In this document: one piece after another, positions 20,101 to 29,656 of the stretch
Numbering within the stretch: the first letter of the stretch is position 1
Layout: every line of letters starts with the position of its first letter
Origin: Dyadobacter soli
GTDB taxonomy: Bacteria > Bacteroidota > Bacteroidia > Cytophagales > Spirosomataceae
Direction: 5' to 3'
Assembly (NCBI RefSeq): GCF_900101885.1
Contig: NZ_FNAN01000002.1
Span: 372,001-436,000 of the forward strand
DNA: 64,000 bases
The notes under the pieces: model-generated
What the model saw: the letters and a program-made list of their open reading frames with translations, nothing else
Told to the model about the DNA's origin: nothing
Databases searched by the model: none
Translations under genes and position numbers: made by a program

Positions 20101-22556
20101 TTCTCCAATTCAATTAGCGAATCTGCAAATACGCCTGCGTCACCAGCATTGAATAAATTGATAATTAGTTTATCAGTATAAGGATGCTGAGCCAGATAGT
20201 TTCTGACATGCTTGACAACTAAGTTCTGGCTTACTTCTGTTTCTACGTAATTCTCTTTGGTGATATTAAATAGCTGCCGGAAATAATGTTTCATTTGCCG
20301 GGAGACAGAAGTCATTCCATCCTTAGACTCTTCTGCGAGTACATTTAAATAAATACCCCATCCGTAGGCCAGTTCACCAGAATAATGAAACGCTTTAAAA
20401 GTGCCTGGCTCTACCAGAACTAATGGGTTATTTTCAGGTGATAACTGCCCTTCAAAAATGTTTGAAAGTCCTTTAAACCAAGCTATTTTATACCCCTCAT
20501 GATCATGTGTATTTTTTTCCCATTCGCTAAATAAATCCACTAACTGAACCCACCACGCCAGCCTAAGCGGGTGTAAAGGAGAAAACAATAATGCCTCAGC
20601 CGGTTTACCATCAGGTAGCTTAGTTTTAACCCTCACTAAATCCAACATTTGTATCTCCACCAACAAGTCCTGAATGCCGGATTTCTCATCGTCCTCAATA
20701 TCTTCCTCTGACATTCGTTTATAGAGGTTCGCCGTCCAATCACTGATCTTTTCAACATAAGCGCGAATTGAATCAGCGAAGCTGAAAACATCTGCCGTCT
20801 CAAGTACCCCATTTCCAGCCTTGTTCGAATATCGAATCTTCTTAAAGATTTCTACCCGAAGCGAGATAATTTCTTTGGGAACAATAGCGGACACTTCACT
20901 AACAGAAAAACTGACCTTTTCAAAACCAATTGCTAATGAGTTACTTTTAAGTGATGCCTTTACGTACCCGAAACGATCTGCATTTGTCAAGAATATATCT
21001 TCAAGGAGCCTAAGTTTCGAAGACAGGTTCACTTGATAATTGTGCTTATCAGAGTAATTGATATGGAAAGTTGACGTATGTTTAGCCGACTCGGAAATCC
21101 AGACATTCGAGGTTTCAGAAGGAATTGGAATCTCAGGCACCATGCCTGACTTCAGTTTATCGATTCGGAATTTAAAGAACGCCTGCATGACATTATTTAA
21201 TTTGTCCTTTCGTTGATTCTCTTCACGATCGGAGCTTTCTTCCAAAACATAGTCGAAATCATCTGTATCGCTTGTCAGCTTATAATCAAACGAGCTTTTT
21301 AAAAGGCTGGCATCTTTGGCCTTTGCCTCCTCCCAAGCCGACTGAATCCTCGGTTCTTTAAAATCATCATTAGTATTGAGAATATTGCCATGCTCATCTT
21401 CAGCCCAAACTTTGAAGAAATAGGAACCTTCCTCCATTACATTTGGATTTAGGTCGACAGTTATATCCCTGTAAGCTCTGTTAGATGCAGAATTTTTAAC
21501 TTTTCTAAGAGTTTGTATTTCCTCACCTGAACCACCATTTACGCTCATCAACGTGACTCTGAAATAAGCAAGACTGGGAACATCCTTAGGATTTTGACTC
21601 ATGGCGATTCGGACCCTTACCTTCGAGGTTGAATTCCCCCTAGCTTTAAGCACCATTCTGCCTTCCTCAACCGAAAAGTCTGAGGATTTGATCTCATCTG
21701 AAATAAGTTTGATACTCGTCAAATCAAGATCAGGAATTTCCCAGTTCGCAAAGTTCAAGTAAGAGTATTTATTGTGTATGAGGTAACAAATTTCAGAGAC
21801 ACTTCTGCTACCATTCTCGGCTTTTAAAAAATCTACCAATTCCTTTTGAAGGGAATTTGGTTCCAAAGGGAGTTCAGCTATTCGGTCATAAAGAGGTCGA
21901 TAAAACGATCCAAGCAACTCAATACTTTCAGAATTAAGTTTTAGCCTTGCCCTAATCCTTTCGTAATTATTAAGTAATGCCAAATCCGGAATTAGATTTA
22001 GGATGTGGAGATTATCGCCTATAGATTCTTTTGAGTATCCTTGTTCTTCGAGTGAGAGAAGATAATCGATTACATTTGCGGTACTAACTTGATCAACATC
22101 TAAATAGCCCAGAATTTCGTTTTTAAGGACTATTAAATACGCCGAGGGAATATCATTTATTAACTGTTCCTTTAATGTCTGCTCAATACCTTCCAAGGAT
22201 ATTTCCTTGAAAGTGGCGTTGCCATAAGAGTCCTCAGCAGAAGTTCTACTATTTGATGGAATAAGTACTAAGAGAGGTGCATGTTGCTTGTTTCGGAGCT
22301 CAATGAGTTTGGTTGCCGTAATGAATCTTTCACTACCTACTGAGTTATCACTAACAATAAAAGTGCTGATATTACTGTATTTCTCCCGAATCATCTCCCA
22401 AAGAAATTCGAGCTCGTTAAGCCCCAATCCAGTAATTTTCATGCAATGACCAGGAATGGCTTTGCTAAGATCATCATGATACAAATCAAGTATCAGGTTA
22501 ATGATTCGTTGATAATACGTATTTATCTGAGACGTCATTTGCATACTACTTAGCAT
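17127..22556 (-). CDS. 1809-aa protein: PD-(D/E)xK-like nuclease region plus C-terminal HerA/FtsK-type ATPase
   Basis: A very large protein. The C-terminal ATPase has Walker A GVQGGGKS at 1448-1455 and Walker B FIVFDEAH with Asp1683-Glu1684. A further segment, MRHKGVSIMIASQDPPSLP, is typical of HerA-type translocases. Before it, around 1152-1173, ADNLLVTI...IIEIKCRKS gives Asp1152, Glu1171 and Lys1173, the D...ExK core of PD-(D/E)xK nucleases. A very acidic linker (about 1365-1425) joins the two. The first about 1100 residues have no family I recognise. Size, C-terminal HerA ATPase and neighbours recall DptH of phosphorothioation-dependent restriction (inference). It is coupled to both neighbours by 11-bp and 4-bp overlaps and is the likely DNA-translocating effector. 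Confidence 0.85.
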   Translation of the reverse strand: MLSSMQMTSQINTYYQRIINLILDLYHDDLSKAIPGHCMKITGLGLNELEFLWEMIREKYSNISTFIVSDNSVGSERFITATKLIELRNKQHAPLLVLIPSNSRTSAEDSYGNATFKEISLEGIEQTLKEQLINDIPSAYLIVLKNEILGYLDVDQVSTANVIDYLLSLEEQGYSKESIGDNLHILNLIPDLALLNNYERIRARLKLNSESIELLGSFYRPLYDRIAELPLEPNSLQKELVDFLKAENGSRSVSEICYLIHNKYSYLNFANWEIPDLDLTSIKLISDEIKSSDFSVEEGRMVLKARGNSTSKVRVRIAMSQNPKDVPSLAYFRVTLMSVNGGSGEEIQTLRKVKNSASNRAYRDITVDLNPNVMEEGSYFFKVWAEDEHGNILNTNDDFKEPRIQSAWEEAKAKDASLLKSSFDYKLTSDTDDFDYVLEESSDREENQRKDKLNNVMQAFFKFRIDKLKSGMVPEIPIPSETSNVWISESAKHTSTFHINYSDKHNYQVNLSSKLRLLEDIFLTNADRFGYVKASLKSNSLAIGFEKVSFSVSEVSAIVPKEIISLRVEIFKKIRYSNKAGNGVLETADVFSFADSIRAYVEKISDWTANLYKRMSEEDIEDDEKSGIQDLLVEIQMLDLVRVKTKLPDGKPAEALLFSPLHPLRLAWWVQLVDLFSEWEKNTHDHEGYKIAWFKGLSNIFEGQLSPENNPLVLVEPGTFKAFHYSGELAYGWGIYLNVLAEESKDGMTSVSRQMKHYFRQLFNITKENYVETEVSQNLVVKHVRNYLAQHPYTDKLIINLFNAGDAGVFADSLIELEKESSFQRIKYEVRIFKGVDKIIEHGEALRTLINPESNISEEAEVFSQPSANRLFPKMRFSINSISDYLKLPGQFSAHLSFLISPFPITVELIKPYTQDRNFYLNGLLVSPTIAVNESENEIKWNRYIESSQTHADYSGSGKIGLDLFRHLQTFVAGALASKFTDSVPSTQLRLSDKDKVLLTHLHDFSDWVITFDKNLGPQIFDQPSKDGKIPFLLDYVPGEEVTGISSYLTTRPTSEVLGLLAPHFEEFNIDVHVPKDETKVRILLEDLRAVSSSLILQLNSSRNKAFEVIGSAFTKRVLEKKGLLEESFLIPIDLHHNLFESLPTESKSRADNLLVTINPENREIQITIIEIKCRKSIGGAEIGDLKTKMLEQIDNTMLAMRMHFDPEYNLSFDRLDREIKNKELKSLLEFYIGRAYRYKYLGENAYASYHAFLQTLNAGFKLSFKQLGVIFNFSASKKHHKESLDHDITFFTFGGNLIEQLLDPDSDLNTKRLEDQELEGGLREAIGINNKLRPFIHKLKSKDQNVKAPTELGDKKPDDEDGETGQPVNDSPDNTPVSPANVKDYQVDIDESESDANDDQSNVTPPDYDILIGKNSASVQYGILGESLHGKKIAMDLTETNTISLFGVQGGGKSYTIGTISEMVLKQFKNINMLPSPLAGVIFHYSESMDYEPEFATMKQPNDKDAELRKLKEKYGANPDKIEDVIILTPKDKMDERQKEYPSIEVNPIAFNSRELNVQDWMFLLGASGNDSTYIKQLKAIMKSLRRDLSIDVITKGIEESELLSNTQKALARQKLSFASEYIDDKFTLRDKLKPGRLIIVDLRDEFIVKDEALGLFVIMLNIFSAVKEVGGEHFNKFIVFDEAHKYMDNRDLTGNIVTAIREMRHKGVSIMIASQDPPSLPNEIIELSSIVLLHKFNSPQWLKHIQKSVTQLSSLSPADMSSLVPGEGFLWATKATDNGISSRPLKISTRPRVTRHGGATIQAISKK

Positions 22557-24108
22557 TTAGTTCATAGCGGGGTCTAATCCTCTGAAGGTTGTAAGCATCA
22601 CTTAGATCATTGTAAAACCCTATCTGTCTAAGTTTTAATTTGAATGCCCCAACATTCTCTTTGAAAGCAAGATGTGTGTTAAGGTCTGCACCACTGAATC
22701 GATCCTCCGATATTCCATTTATGATTAGCCCGTATCGATCTCGGACACCTTGCATTAGTTCTTCAATGGATAAGGTTCTGGTTTGAAAGCTAGAGCTATC
22801 CGATTCAATGACCAGTATTTGCACAAGTGTTTCCAACAACCTAGTTCCCAAGACATATCTTCTTGGGTGCTTTCTACCACGTCCCTGAGCTAAAAATCCT
22901 CTTTCTCCATTTTTCTGAGACAAGTTATCAATAAGCTGCATGTGATAGCGAAATTGATAATTTCCTCTGGCTTTCAGAATTAATTCAATATATCGATCAA
23001 AGTAGGTGTCTTCGTATTTAACCATATCACTGATAAGGCCTTTTTCTTCGTCATCCAATGCACTGTAGAGATTATCCCACTGAGTTTCGAAATATATTTC
23101 GAAATCTTGGGGTTTATCCTTCAACAGTTCCACAGCCTTGCGAAAATTATCCGAACTGCTTTTGTCTAATTTTTGCCTTCTAAGAGCAGCATTTATTTGG
23201 AAAGTTGCCTTAATGTAATCATATACTCTGTTACTCAATGTCTCAGCATCAGCAGCAGAAAGGCGTGCAATCTTACTTTCATAGTCATCAGTGACATCGA
23301 CAACAATATTCCAATCCTTTCGTACTGTATGATTGCCTTCCTCAACCATACGAGGCAATATATGGATCAGCTTTTGAATATAGATGGAGAGGTGAAAAGA
23401 TGTAATTGTTTTGAGGTAGTCTATAAGGACATTTCTTGGAATAAGGCTTTTGTAAATTAAAAGTCTCCGAACGTCATCACAAAAGAGTTCGGCCTGTTCA
23501 TGGAGTAACGGCTGAATATGATTCAGAGTCGAACTACTTTCCAGAAATCCGGGCTTTACATTTTTGATAATGTGCAATAAGCCCAAACTGTCTACATCCA
23601 GATGAGCTCCTAAGTTTATTTTATTCGTAGTCTGGTCCCAGCCTTCCATTAAAAAATTTTTCAGATCTTCACGTACGATTGGGTTAGCGCTAAGCATTAA
23701 ATAGACTTGATCAGCTGTATTGTAGTCCCTGGTATTGGCCGCATTTCTCACCCTGTAACTTTCGAGGTGGATGGGTCTCAACGAGGATATTTTCTCTTTA
23801 TCGAGATTGCCCCTGTAAACCATATTGATCAAATTGCTACGCATCCACAATTCCGCAGCATCAGGATTTTCATTGAATCCTTTAATTGATCCTTCTTCCT
23901 CTAATTTGGAAAAGACATTTTTTAACGTATCAATACTGATAAAAGAATTGATATCTGCCCTGGCCCGCTGTTTAGGGCGCACTCCATTATGCTTTAATAG
24001 CATGAACAGATTAACAAGGGTATTGTCAATGTTTACCGCCTTAGCATCAACTGTGAAAATCAATTCATTCCGAAAAAGACTCTCGTCCTTATTTAATTTA
24101 ATGGCCAT
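22546..24108 (-). CDS. Unknown 520-aa protein of the defence operon (DptG-like by position)
   Basis: A soluble protein of 520 residues, largely helical by composition, with no motif I can name. It has no signal peptide, no membrane helix, and no P-loop or nuclease signature. The gene starts 2 bases after the kinase stop and overlaps the HerA-like gene by 11 bp, so the product is likely made in fixed ratio with them. A mid-sized protein between a P-loop protein and a giant HerA ATPase is reminiscent of DptG between DptF and DptH. That is only a positional argument. The reading is solid; the function is unknown. Confidence 0.8.
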   Translation of the reverse strand: MAIKLNKDESLFRNELIFTVDAKAVNIDNTLVNLFMLLKHNGVRPKQRARADINSFISIDTLKNVFSKLEEEGSIKGFNENPDAAELWMRSNLINMVYRGNLDKEKISSLRPIHLESYRVRNAANTRDYNTADQVYLMLSANPIVREDLKNFLMEGWDQTTNKINLGAHLDVDSLGLLHIIKNVKPGFLESSSTLNHIQPLLHEQAELFCDDVRRLLIYKSLIPRNVLIDYLKTITSFHLSIYIQKLIHILPRMVEEGNHTVRKDWNIVVDVTDDYESKIARLSAADAETLSNRVYDYIKATFQINAALRRQKLDKSSSDNFRKAVELLKDKPQDFEIYFETQWDNLYSALDDEEKGLISDMVKYEDTYFDRYIELILKARGNYQFRYHMQLIDNLSQKNGERGFLAQGRGRKHPRRYVLGTRLLETLVQILVIESDSSSFQTRTLSIEELMQGVRDRYGLIINGISEDRFSGADLNTHLAFKENVGAFKLKLRQIGFYNDLSDAYNLQRIRPRYELNAK

Positions 24109-24110
24109 GG

Positions 24111-27100
24111 CTATACTTTCACTGGTTCTATGTAAAGGCGACTTTGGTCATCATTGCTGATTCTATAAAACTCTAAATTATCACGGGTTACCAGTACCTC
24201 TCTATAGATTAGATTTTCTAGCAGATTCTTGAATATGGTCAATTCAATAAATTTTCCTCTTAGATCGTTCAGAGAAGGACTGAAGCCTTTCTGTATGAAA
24301 TACAACATCTCATAGAGATCAAGTGAGATAGTCAATTTGATGTGCTTTTCAGTCTTGTGTCGAAAAATTAAACTGTCCGGTTCATATTCGAGGTATTTCA
24401 CCAAATGATCTGTCGTATTTACAAATAGCTCGAAATCGTTTAGATTAAATAATCTGAACGATTTACTGTATGGATCTCGAACATCAGTGGCATTGAGCAC
24501 CAAATGTTCTTTATCTATTCCCGGATTATCACATCCTTCATTCAACGAAATAGCCCTAGAAATACTGGCTTTGGTATTCGCACCTTCATCTCCTTTCATC
24601 AAAACATTAATGAATCTGAAAACCGAGTGATATGGCAATCGAAGTAAATAGGAAGGAAAGTTAGCCTCCCCAGTTTCACTAGTCATAGGCACATATCCAT
24701 TATTGAAGGACAATAATTCTGACTTACCTTCAAAATATTGATGCCTGATAAAAACTTTTTGAATTATCCTTATTCTCGTAATCAGTGTTTTGTCTTGTTC
24801 GTGAGCTGGAACCCAAATCTTATTGTTGTTAAATTCATCGATTAGTGTAGCGGCACGATCTGGAAATTCCAGGCAATCATTCCCTTTATGTTGACCAAAG
24901 AAGAGATCTCTGTCTTTGTCAGGAATAGCCACTTCTCCAATGTCAGTTTCCCGTAGTAATTTGATCAAGCGATCCTGATTGCCAGAATCCTTCAGAGAAG
25001 GATTGGTGATATTGAAGTAATAATATTGCCAATATTCTTCTGGCCAATTTCCACCAGCAATAACAGACTGTTTAATATCGGCACATTCGTGATCTCTAGT
25101 AAGAGTAAAGGCGATGAACGAACGTAAATCCCGCATAGTAATATGGAGCTCCCGTTTCAGGCTGCCTGTTCTTAATAACCACTCCATGCGGGTGATTACT
25201 TCTTCACCTGAAGCCGAATCGTTGAAGGACTCTACATTATATTTAATGAAGCATTTACTTGCTAAATTGCAGCTATCACATTTATTCCAAAGGTCCTTTT
25301 GAGTCAAGGCTTTTACCTGACTTCTAAAAAGGCTTGGTTCTTGATTATCTTGGGCAGTCACAGATCTCAAATTGAGATTGATGATCATAAGGCCAGAAGG
25401 AAGACTCTGATGCCCTTCATTATAGAAATAGTTTTCTATTGTATCATGAAGAGATTTATGTTTGTTAGTAGTCTTTAAGAATTCGACAAGTCGCCCTTCA
25501 TTAATTGCAATTATCCGCCCTTCATTGGCTTCGCTGTAATTCGATAGCCCTGAAAATGGTTCGAAGAAGCTCTCTAATACATCATTGTTGCTATGTCGGT
25601 CTTCATCCTGAGAGCCATCATAATTACTTTCAAAATTGACAGCATTGATTTTGAACCTAGCGCCATTTTTATGTTCATGGATGCTGAGCTCTCTAATTGA
25701 ATTATCTTGCTCAATTCTTTTGATGAAAGCAGTCTTCCCATCCCCAGCATTTCCAGTTATGATTAATAGCTTGTATTTCCCGTCAAGAATGTCGGGCAAT
25801 AACTTTCTATCCAGCTTTGAAAGTGTATACGTAAACTGGTCGTATTCTCTGACATTTTCACTCGCCCGTGTACCATAGTTCCCTGCTTTGGACTGACTAT
25901 ATAATGAATTGATGTATTTGATAAAATCGCCTTGTGAGTCGTTAGTCTCTACAATATGCCTGCCGTTTGGGCTTTCTTGTAAGATACCGTCTTCACCAAT
26001 TGCCAGCAGTTCATCCAACATAATCTCTGCATTGGGAAATCGCATTGCTGAGCGAGGGTTTATGGCCTTACTGAGGAAATCCCCAAATGCATCTGAAATC
26101 CTAGGCTCGATTTCTTTTGGATTGACCGGATCAATGCTAAGGACAGGCATTTTTTTTGGCGCCCAAGGATATTGTTTGCAGATCATTTCGTACAGCGTAA
26201 TGCCTAATGCAAATGTATCTGCTGACTTATCCCAGTTCACTTTATATCCATCTGCAATAAGGTCAGGAGCTAGATAGGGGTTCGTACCAACGAAATCCTG
26301 ATTATCATCTACAAACGAAGCCACGTTGAAGTCAATGAGAACGAAACGCTCCTCATTGTTCCAAATTATATTTTGGGGCTTTATATCCCTATGGAGAATG
26401 GGTTTATCTAGGCTTTGCATGGACACCAAGGCATTTAGAATGTCGTTTGCCATGTGGTAAACCCGATAGATCGGAAGCCTAGCATCTGTCCTTGAATAAG
26501 TGCTAAGATTCTCGCCTTCTAAATACTCCATTAACGTGTAAAATTGTCCATTTGGCGTTTCTCCATTCCAAACAAATTTGACTATGTTGTCATGTTCCAA
26601 ACCAACGAGGGCATTGTACTCGTCGATCACCGAATTGGCGTTTACACTTTCGTGGAAGAGCTTCAAAGCATAGTATTTCCCTTGAAGCTGATGCTTTACT
26701 TTAAATACTCTGGAATAGCCCCCCTTACCAAGAATCTGATGAATAACGTAATCTCCGATCTTGTCTCCAACCTTTAACTCATCGGTGTCCGTAGACTGCT
26801 CCGCTAGGGTGTTTTTAGTGCGTTTGGGTAGAACTTCACTATCCTCTTCCCTCAGTGCATCTTCAATGAATTTTTCAACCAGCTCTATGCTGTCAATACG
26901 TTTTATATCATCTGTGAGGATAGTCGCGAGCGCTAGTTCATCCAGCCATTTCGGCAGAGCTTTATTTAGCGCGGTAGGTAGTTTATCAGTTGGTATTCTT
27001 CCACCCATTTTATCAAGATCATAGGGCGTACTGAAAGGTTCTTCTCCCGTAAACAACCAATAGATTAATACACCTAGAGAATAAATGTCTGACGAACGAG

Positions 27101-28256
27101 TGGCATCACCCACTGTTAATTCAAGCGGATGATAAGGCGAGGCATTGGACTCATTTATGGTAGCCATTACCGTATAGCCTTGTTGGTTATGGTCGGAAAA
27201 GTAAGATTTCCCAAAATTGCCCAGATAGGCGTAACCACTGCTCATGTAAATGTTGTCAGGGTTAATGTCTCGGTGGAAGACGTTTTCTTTGTGAGCCTCT
27301 TTCAAAGCAGCCATGACATTACGGATAATTCCCAGCTTCTCCTGAAAGGTGAAGGTTTTTGATCGAGCTTCTGCTCGTAGGGAGTTTTCATCCAAGAAGT
27401 CAGAGATTTCGTAAAACTGATGATTCTCCTCATCAATCTTGAACTCCACGTTTAGAATGAAGGGCTTTGCCTTGATTTTATGAAGGGCTTTGTACTGATT
27501 CTTAATCGTCTCCTCACGCTTGAGCAGTTCGGTCGCTGAAAGACCTGCGACCTGAAGCGAATATTCTTTGACTCTTTTGCGAATAGAGGATGTTACGCCC
27601 TTAGGTTTTACAAGGTACTCAGTGAAGTTTGGTTCCTGCACAAGTATTTCAATGATCTCATAACCTTCTACTTCGTGCTTTTCATTTGGTGCTTTTCTAC
27701 TTTGGCTACCGTCAAGGTACTTTACAATGTCTTGGTAGATGTCTAAAATATCATCCTCTGACTTTCCAATCTGTTCAGGATCCGTCAGGTAACTGGTCAA
27801 TTGCTCATTGAGCTGGAAAGTGAGCTTGGCAGATTCCTGCCAAAGCGAAGGAGCATACGTATTGGGGTAGGACAAAGTAACCATATTTTGAATCCATGCT
27901 CGTGTCCAAGCGGGTTCATGTTCCCGTAGTTTAGAGGCTAATATCGCCGTCTTCTGTCTTCCTGTCTTTAATGGGTTTTGCCGTTGGCGATCATTGACAT
28001 ACCAATAATTATCATCTCCTTCAATTCTTCCTTTCCAGTCCTTATTCTCGACGTTGTAAACCGCATGTGGGGCAACAATCAATAAATCATACTCCCAATA
28101 TTGCGTCCGGTTGTTTCGTGGATTGGTGGCGGCCAACTCCACATTAGGAATGAGATAAAAGCTATCTGGCAGGTTTACCTGCAAGTAATCCAGCAAACGT
28201 CTTTCCCCGGCATTCACAACGGAATCGAAATATGGGGGCACTATGATTTTTGCCAT
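24111..28256 (-). CDS. NERD domain - pseudokinase - Ser/Thr kinase - P-loop ATPase fusion (PglW-like)
   Basis: A 1381-residue multidomain protein. Residues about 10-120 form a NERD (nuclease-related) domain with EYDLLIVAP and VYNVENKDWKG (Asp57, Glu70, Lys72). Residues about 240-470 are kinase-like: HRDINPDN at 328-335 is intact, but DFG reads NFG (347-349) and no glycine loop is visible, suggesting a pseudokinase. Residues about 503-755 are a full kinase: GKGGYSRVFKV loop, Lys532, HRDIKPQN at 622-629, DFN at 642-644. A P-loop GNAGDGKT follows at 835-842, opening a C-terminal ATPase-like region of about 550 residues that recalls DptF. NERD plus kinase is the PglW arrangement of type 2 BREX. 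It is the probable regulatory hub of the operon. Confidence 0.9.
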   Translation of the reverse strand: MAKIIVPPYFDSVVNAGERRLLDYLQVNLPDSFYLIPNVELAATNPRNNRTQYWEYDLLIVAPHAVYNVENKDWKGRIEGDDNYWYVNDRQRQNPLKTGRQKTAILASKLREHEPAWTRAWIQNMVTLSYPNTYAPSLWQESAKLTFQLNEQLTSYLTDPEQIGKSEDDILDIYQDIVKYLDGSQSRKAPNEKHEVEGYEIIEILVQEPNFTEYLVKPKGVTSSIRKRVKEYSLQVAGLSATELLKREETIKNQYKALHKIKAKPFILNVEFKIDEENHQFYEISDFLDENSLRAEARSKTFTFQEKLGIIRNVMAALKEAHKENVFHRDINPDNIYMSSGYAYLGNFGKSYFSDHNQQGYTVMATINESNASPYHPLELTVGDATRSSDIYSLGVLIYWLFTGEEPFSTPYDLDKMGGRIPTDKLPTALNKALPKWLDELALATILTDDIKRIDSIELVEKFIEDALREEDSEVLPKRTKNTLAEQSTDTDELKVGDKIGDYVIHQILGKGGYSRVFKVKHQLQGKYYALKLFHESVNANSVIDEYNALVGLEHDNIVKFVWNGETPNGQFYTLMEYLEGENLSTYSRTDARLPIYRVYHMANDILNALVSMQSLDKPILHRDIKPQNIIWNNEERFVLIDFNVASFVDDNQDFVGTNPYLAPDLIADGYKVNWDKSADTFALGITLYEMICKQYPWAPKKMPVLSIDPVNPKEIEPRISDAFGDFLSKAINPRSAMRFPNAEIMLDELLAIGEDGILQESPNGRHIVETNDSQGDFIKYINSLYSQSKAGNYGTRASENVREYDQFTYTLSKLDRKLLPDILDGKYKLLIITGNAGDGKTAFIKRIEQDNSIRELSIHEHKNGARFKINAVNFESNYDGSQDEDRHSNNDVLESFFEPFSGLSNYSEANEGRIIAINEGRLVEFLKTTNKHKSLHDTIENYFYNEGHQSLPSGLMIINLNLRSVTAQDNQEPSLFRSQVKALTQKDLWNKCDSCNLASKCFIKYNVESFNDSASGEEVITRMEWLLRTGSLKRELHITMRDLRSFIAFTLTRDHECADIKQSVIAGGNWPEEYWQYYYFNITNPSLKDSGNQDRLIKLLRETDIGEVAIPDKDRDLFFGQHKGNDCLEFPDRAATLIDEFNNNKIWVPAHEQDKTLITRIRIIQKVFIRHQYFEGKSELLSFNNGYVPMTSETGEANFPSYLLRLPYHSVFRFINVLMKGDEGANTKASISRAISLNEGCDNPGIDKEHLVLNATDVRDPYSKSFRLFNLNDFELFVNTTDHLVKYLEYEPDSLIFRHKTEKHIKLTISLDLYEMLYFIQKGFSPSLNDLRGKFIELTIFKNLLENLIYREVLVTRDNLEFYRISNDDQSRLYIEPVKV

Positions 28257-29656
28257 GATTCAATTTCGTTTTCTACAAATTCGATTGCTCTATACTCATA
28301 CTCATTAGCAATCGTGAGCATTTCATATGCATCTTTGACCAGCTGATCAATTTCACTCTCCTTTACATTTCCTATTCGAGGAATTGGAAGATCATTTATT
28401 AATGGTACAATGAAACCTAATAAATTAGTACCGTAAACAGTGTTTCTCAGCATTCTGAACCACAGTGAGGAACTAAGTACAGCAAAAAGATATCCTGGTT
28501 GAATTCTTCTTTCATCGGGGATAAATCTCATCGCATGACCAGCAATAACCTTTTTTTCCAAATATCCCCATACAAATTTTGCTCTACCAAAAATTTCATT
28601 CTCGCCTAAAGTTCCCTGGGCCGGAATCAAGATGGTGCCTTTGGAAACTATCTCTTGATGTAAATTCTTGATAGATCTTGTAGCTATTGATCTACCTTTT
28701 GGTTTTAAATCAAAAATATCTCCTTGTGAAAGAAGTTCTACGGAGTTTAAAGAGTGGGATTCTATTCTTTTATATCTAGCACCATAAAATGGATCAACTG
28801 ATAATACATCTCTCAAATTGTTATGTTCTCCGGTTTTTAAAACATTAATTATTCTCTGTTTTCTTGGACTATAATTTCTACCCCGAAAAGTATTGGCAGA
28901 TAATTCATTCATGGAAATCTTATAGGAATTTGAAATCTCCCTTTCTAGTGGTTTGTTCAGAGCTTCCAAGTGCTCTTGGGCTAGATTTATGCCGTCATAA
29001 AACTTTTCAATTGACACCTTCAACAGTCCATTCGCCTCAACACGTAGATCGGTTGCTTTTGTAATCAAGTTGTTTATCTCTTGCTGCTGAGCCTCAGGGA
29101 GGATCGGAATAGGAATATTTTCAATGTGATGTGGTTCAATATGCTTTACCACACCTCCATAACTGGATTGGATTAACAGCCCATATCCGTATTTTGAAGC
29201 TAAATACGCATATAGATAGCCCTTTTTTACAGATTTCTCATTTGGTATGACTCTAATCAGGTCGTGGGTTCCAATCCTACCTTCGAAATCACTATTTGTG
29301 AAAACACAATTACCGAGTGTGCCAGAGCAAGAGATCAAAATCCAGTCCTTCTGAATTCGTAATTCTTCGGCTTGCTTGGTGGATTTTTTTGAAATGTATT
29401 TTCCACTATTTATATCTGCCTTTACCATGTCTGATCCAGTTAAGTAAGGCCAGCCATATTTATAAGAGTTTACATATGTTCTTTTGAAAATAGCACCGGA
29501 GAAAATTTTGTCGCATTCATTTTTTAGGGTCGTTAAACTATAAGGAGAAGTCTTGAGTCTGGCTTTTGCAATTGGTCCATCACTTAAATGATATGATGCA
29601 TCCAATCTTAAGTCAGAATCAGAAAACCAAGAGTTTTTTACTTGTAATACTTTCAT
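28241..29656 (-). CDS. Type I restriction-modification specificity subunit (HsdS-like)
   Basis: A 471-residue protein with two target-recognition halves. Each has the HsdS pattern of a variable domain followed by a conserved helix: GYLYAYLASKYG...IPIPILPEAQQQEINNLI in the first half and GYLFAVLSSSLWFRML...DLPIPRIG...EIDQLVKDA in the second. It should direct the adjacent methyltransferase to a bipartite DNA site. It overlaps hsdM by 4 bp and the kinase gene by 16 bp. No HsdR follows, so in this operon specificity may serve a different effector. Confidence 0.92.
   Translation of the reverse strand: MKVLQVKNSWFSDSDLRLDASYHLSDGPIAKARLKTSPYSLTTLKNECDKIFSGAIFKRTYVNSYKYGWPYLTGSDMVKADINSGKYISKKSTKQAEELRIQKDWILISCSGTLGNCVFTNSDFEGRIGTHDLIRVIPNEKSVKKGYLYAYLASKYGYGLLIQSSYGGVVKHIEPHHIENIPIPILPEAQQQEINNLITKATDLRVEANGLLKVSIEKFYDGINLAQEHLEALNKPLEREISNSYKISMNELSANTFRGRNYSPRKQRIINVLKTGEHNNLRDVLSVDPFYGARYKRIESHSLNSVELLSQGDIFDLKPKGRSIATRSIKNLHQEIVSKGTILIPAQGTLGENEIFGRAKFVWGYLEKKVIAGHAMRFIPDERRIQPGYLFAVLSSSLWFRMLRNTVYGTNLLGFIVPLINDLPIPRIGNVKESEIDQLVKDAYEMLTIANEYEYRAIEFVENEIESWQKS

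Noticed and set aside
16423..28256. DNA phosphorothioation (Dnd/Dpt) system
   Set aside because: The ATPase trio is reminiscent of DptFGH, but DndA, C, D and E are absent.
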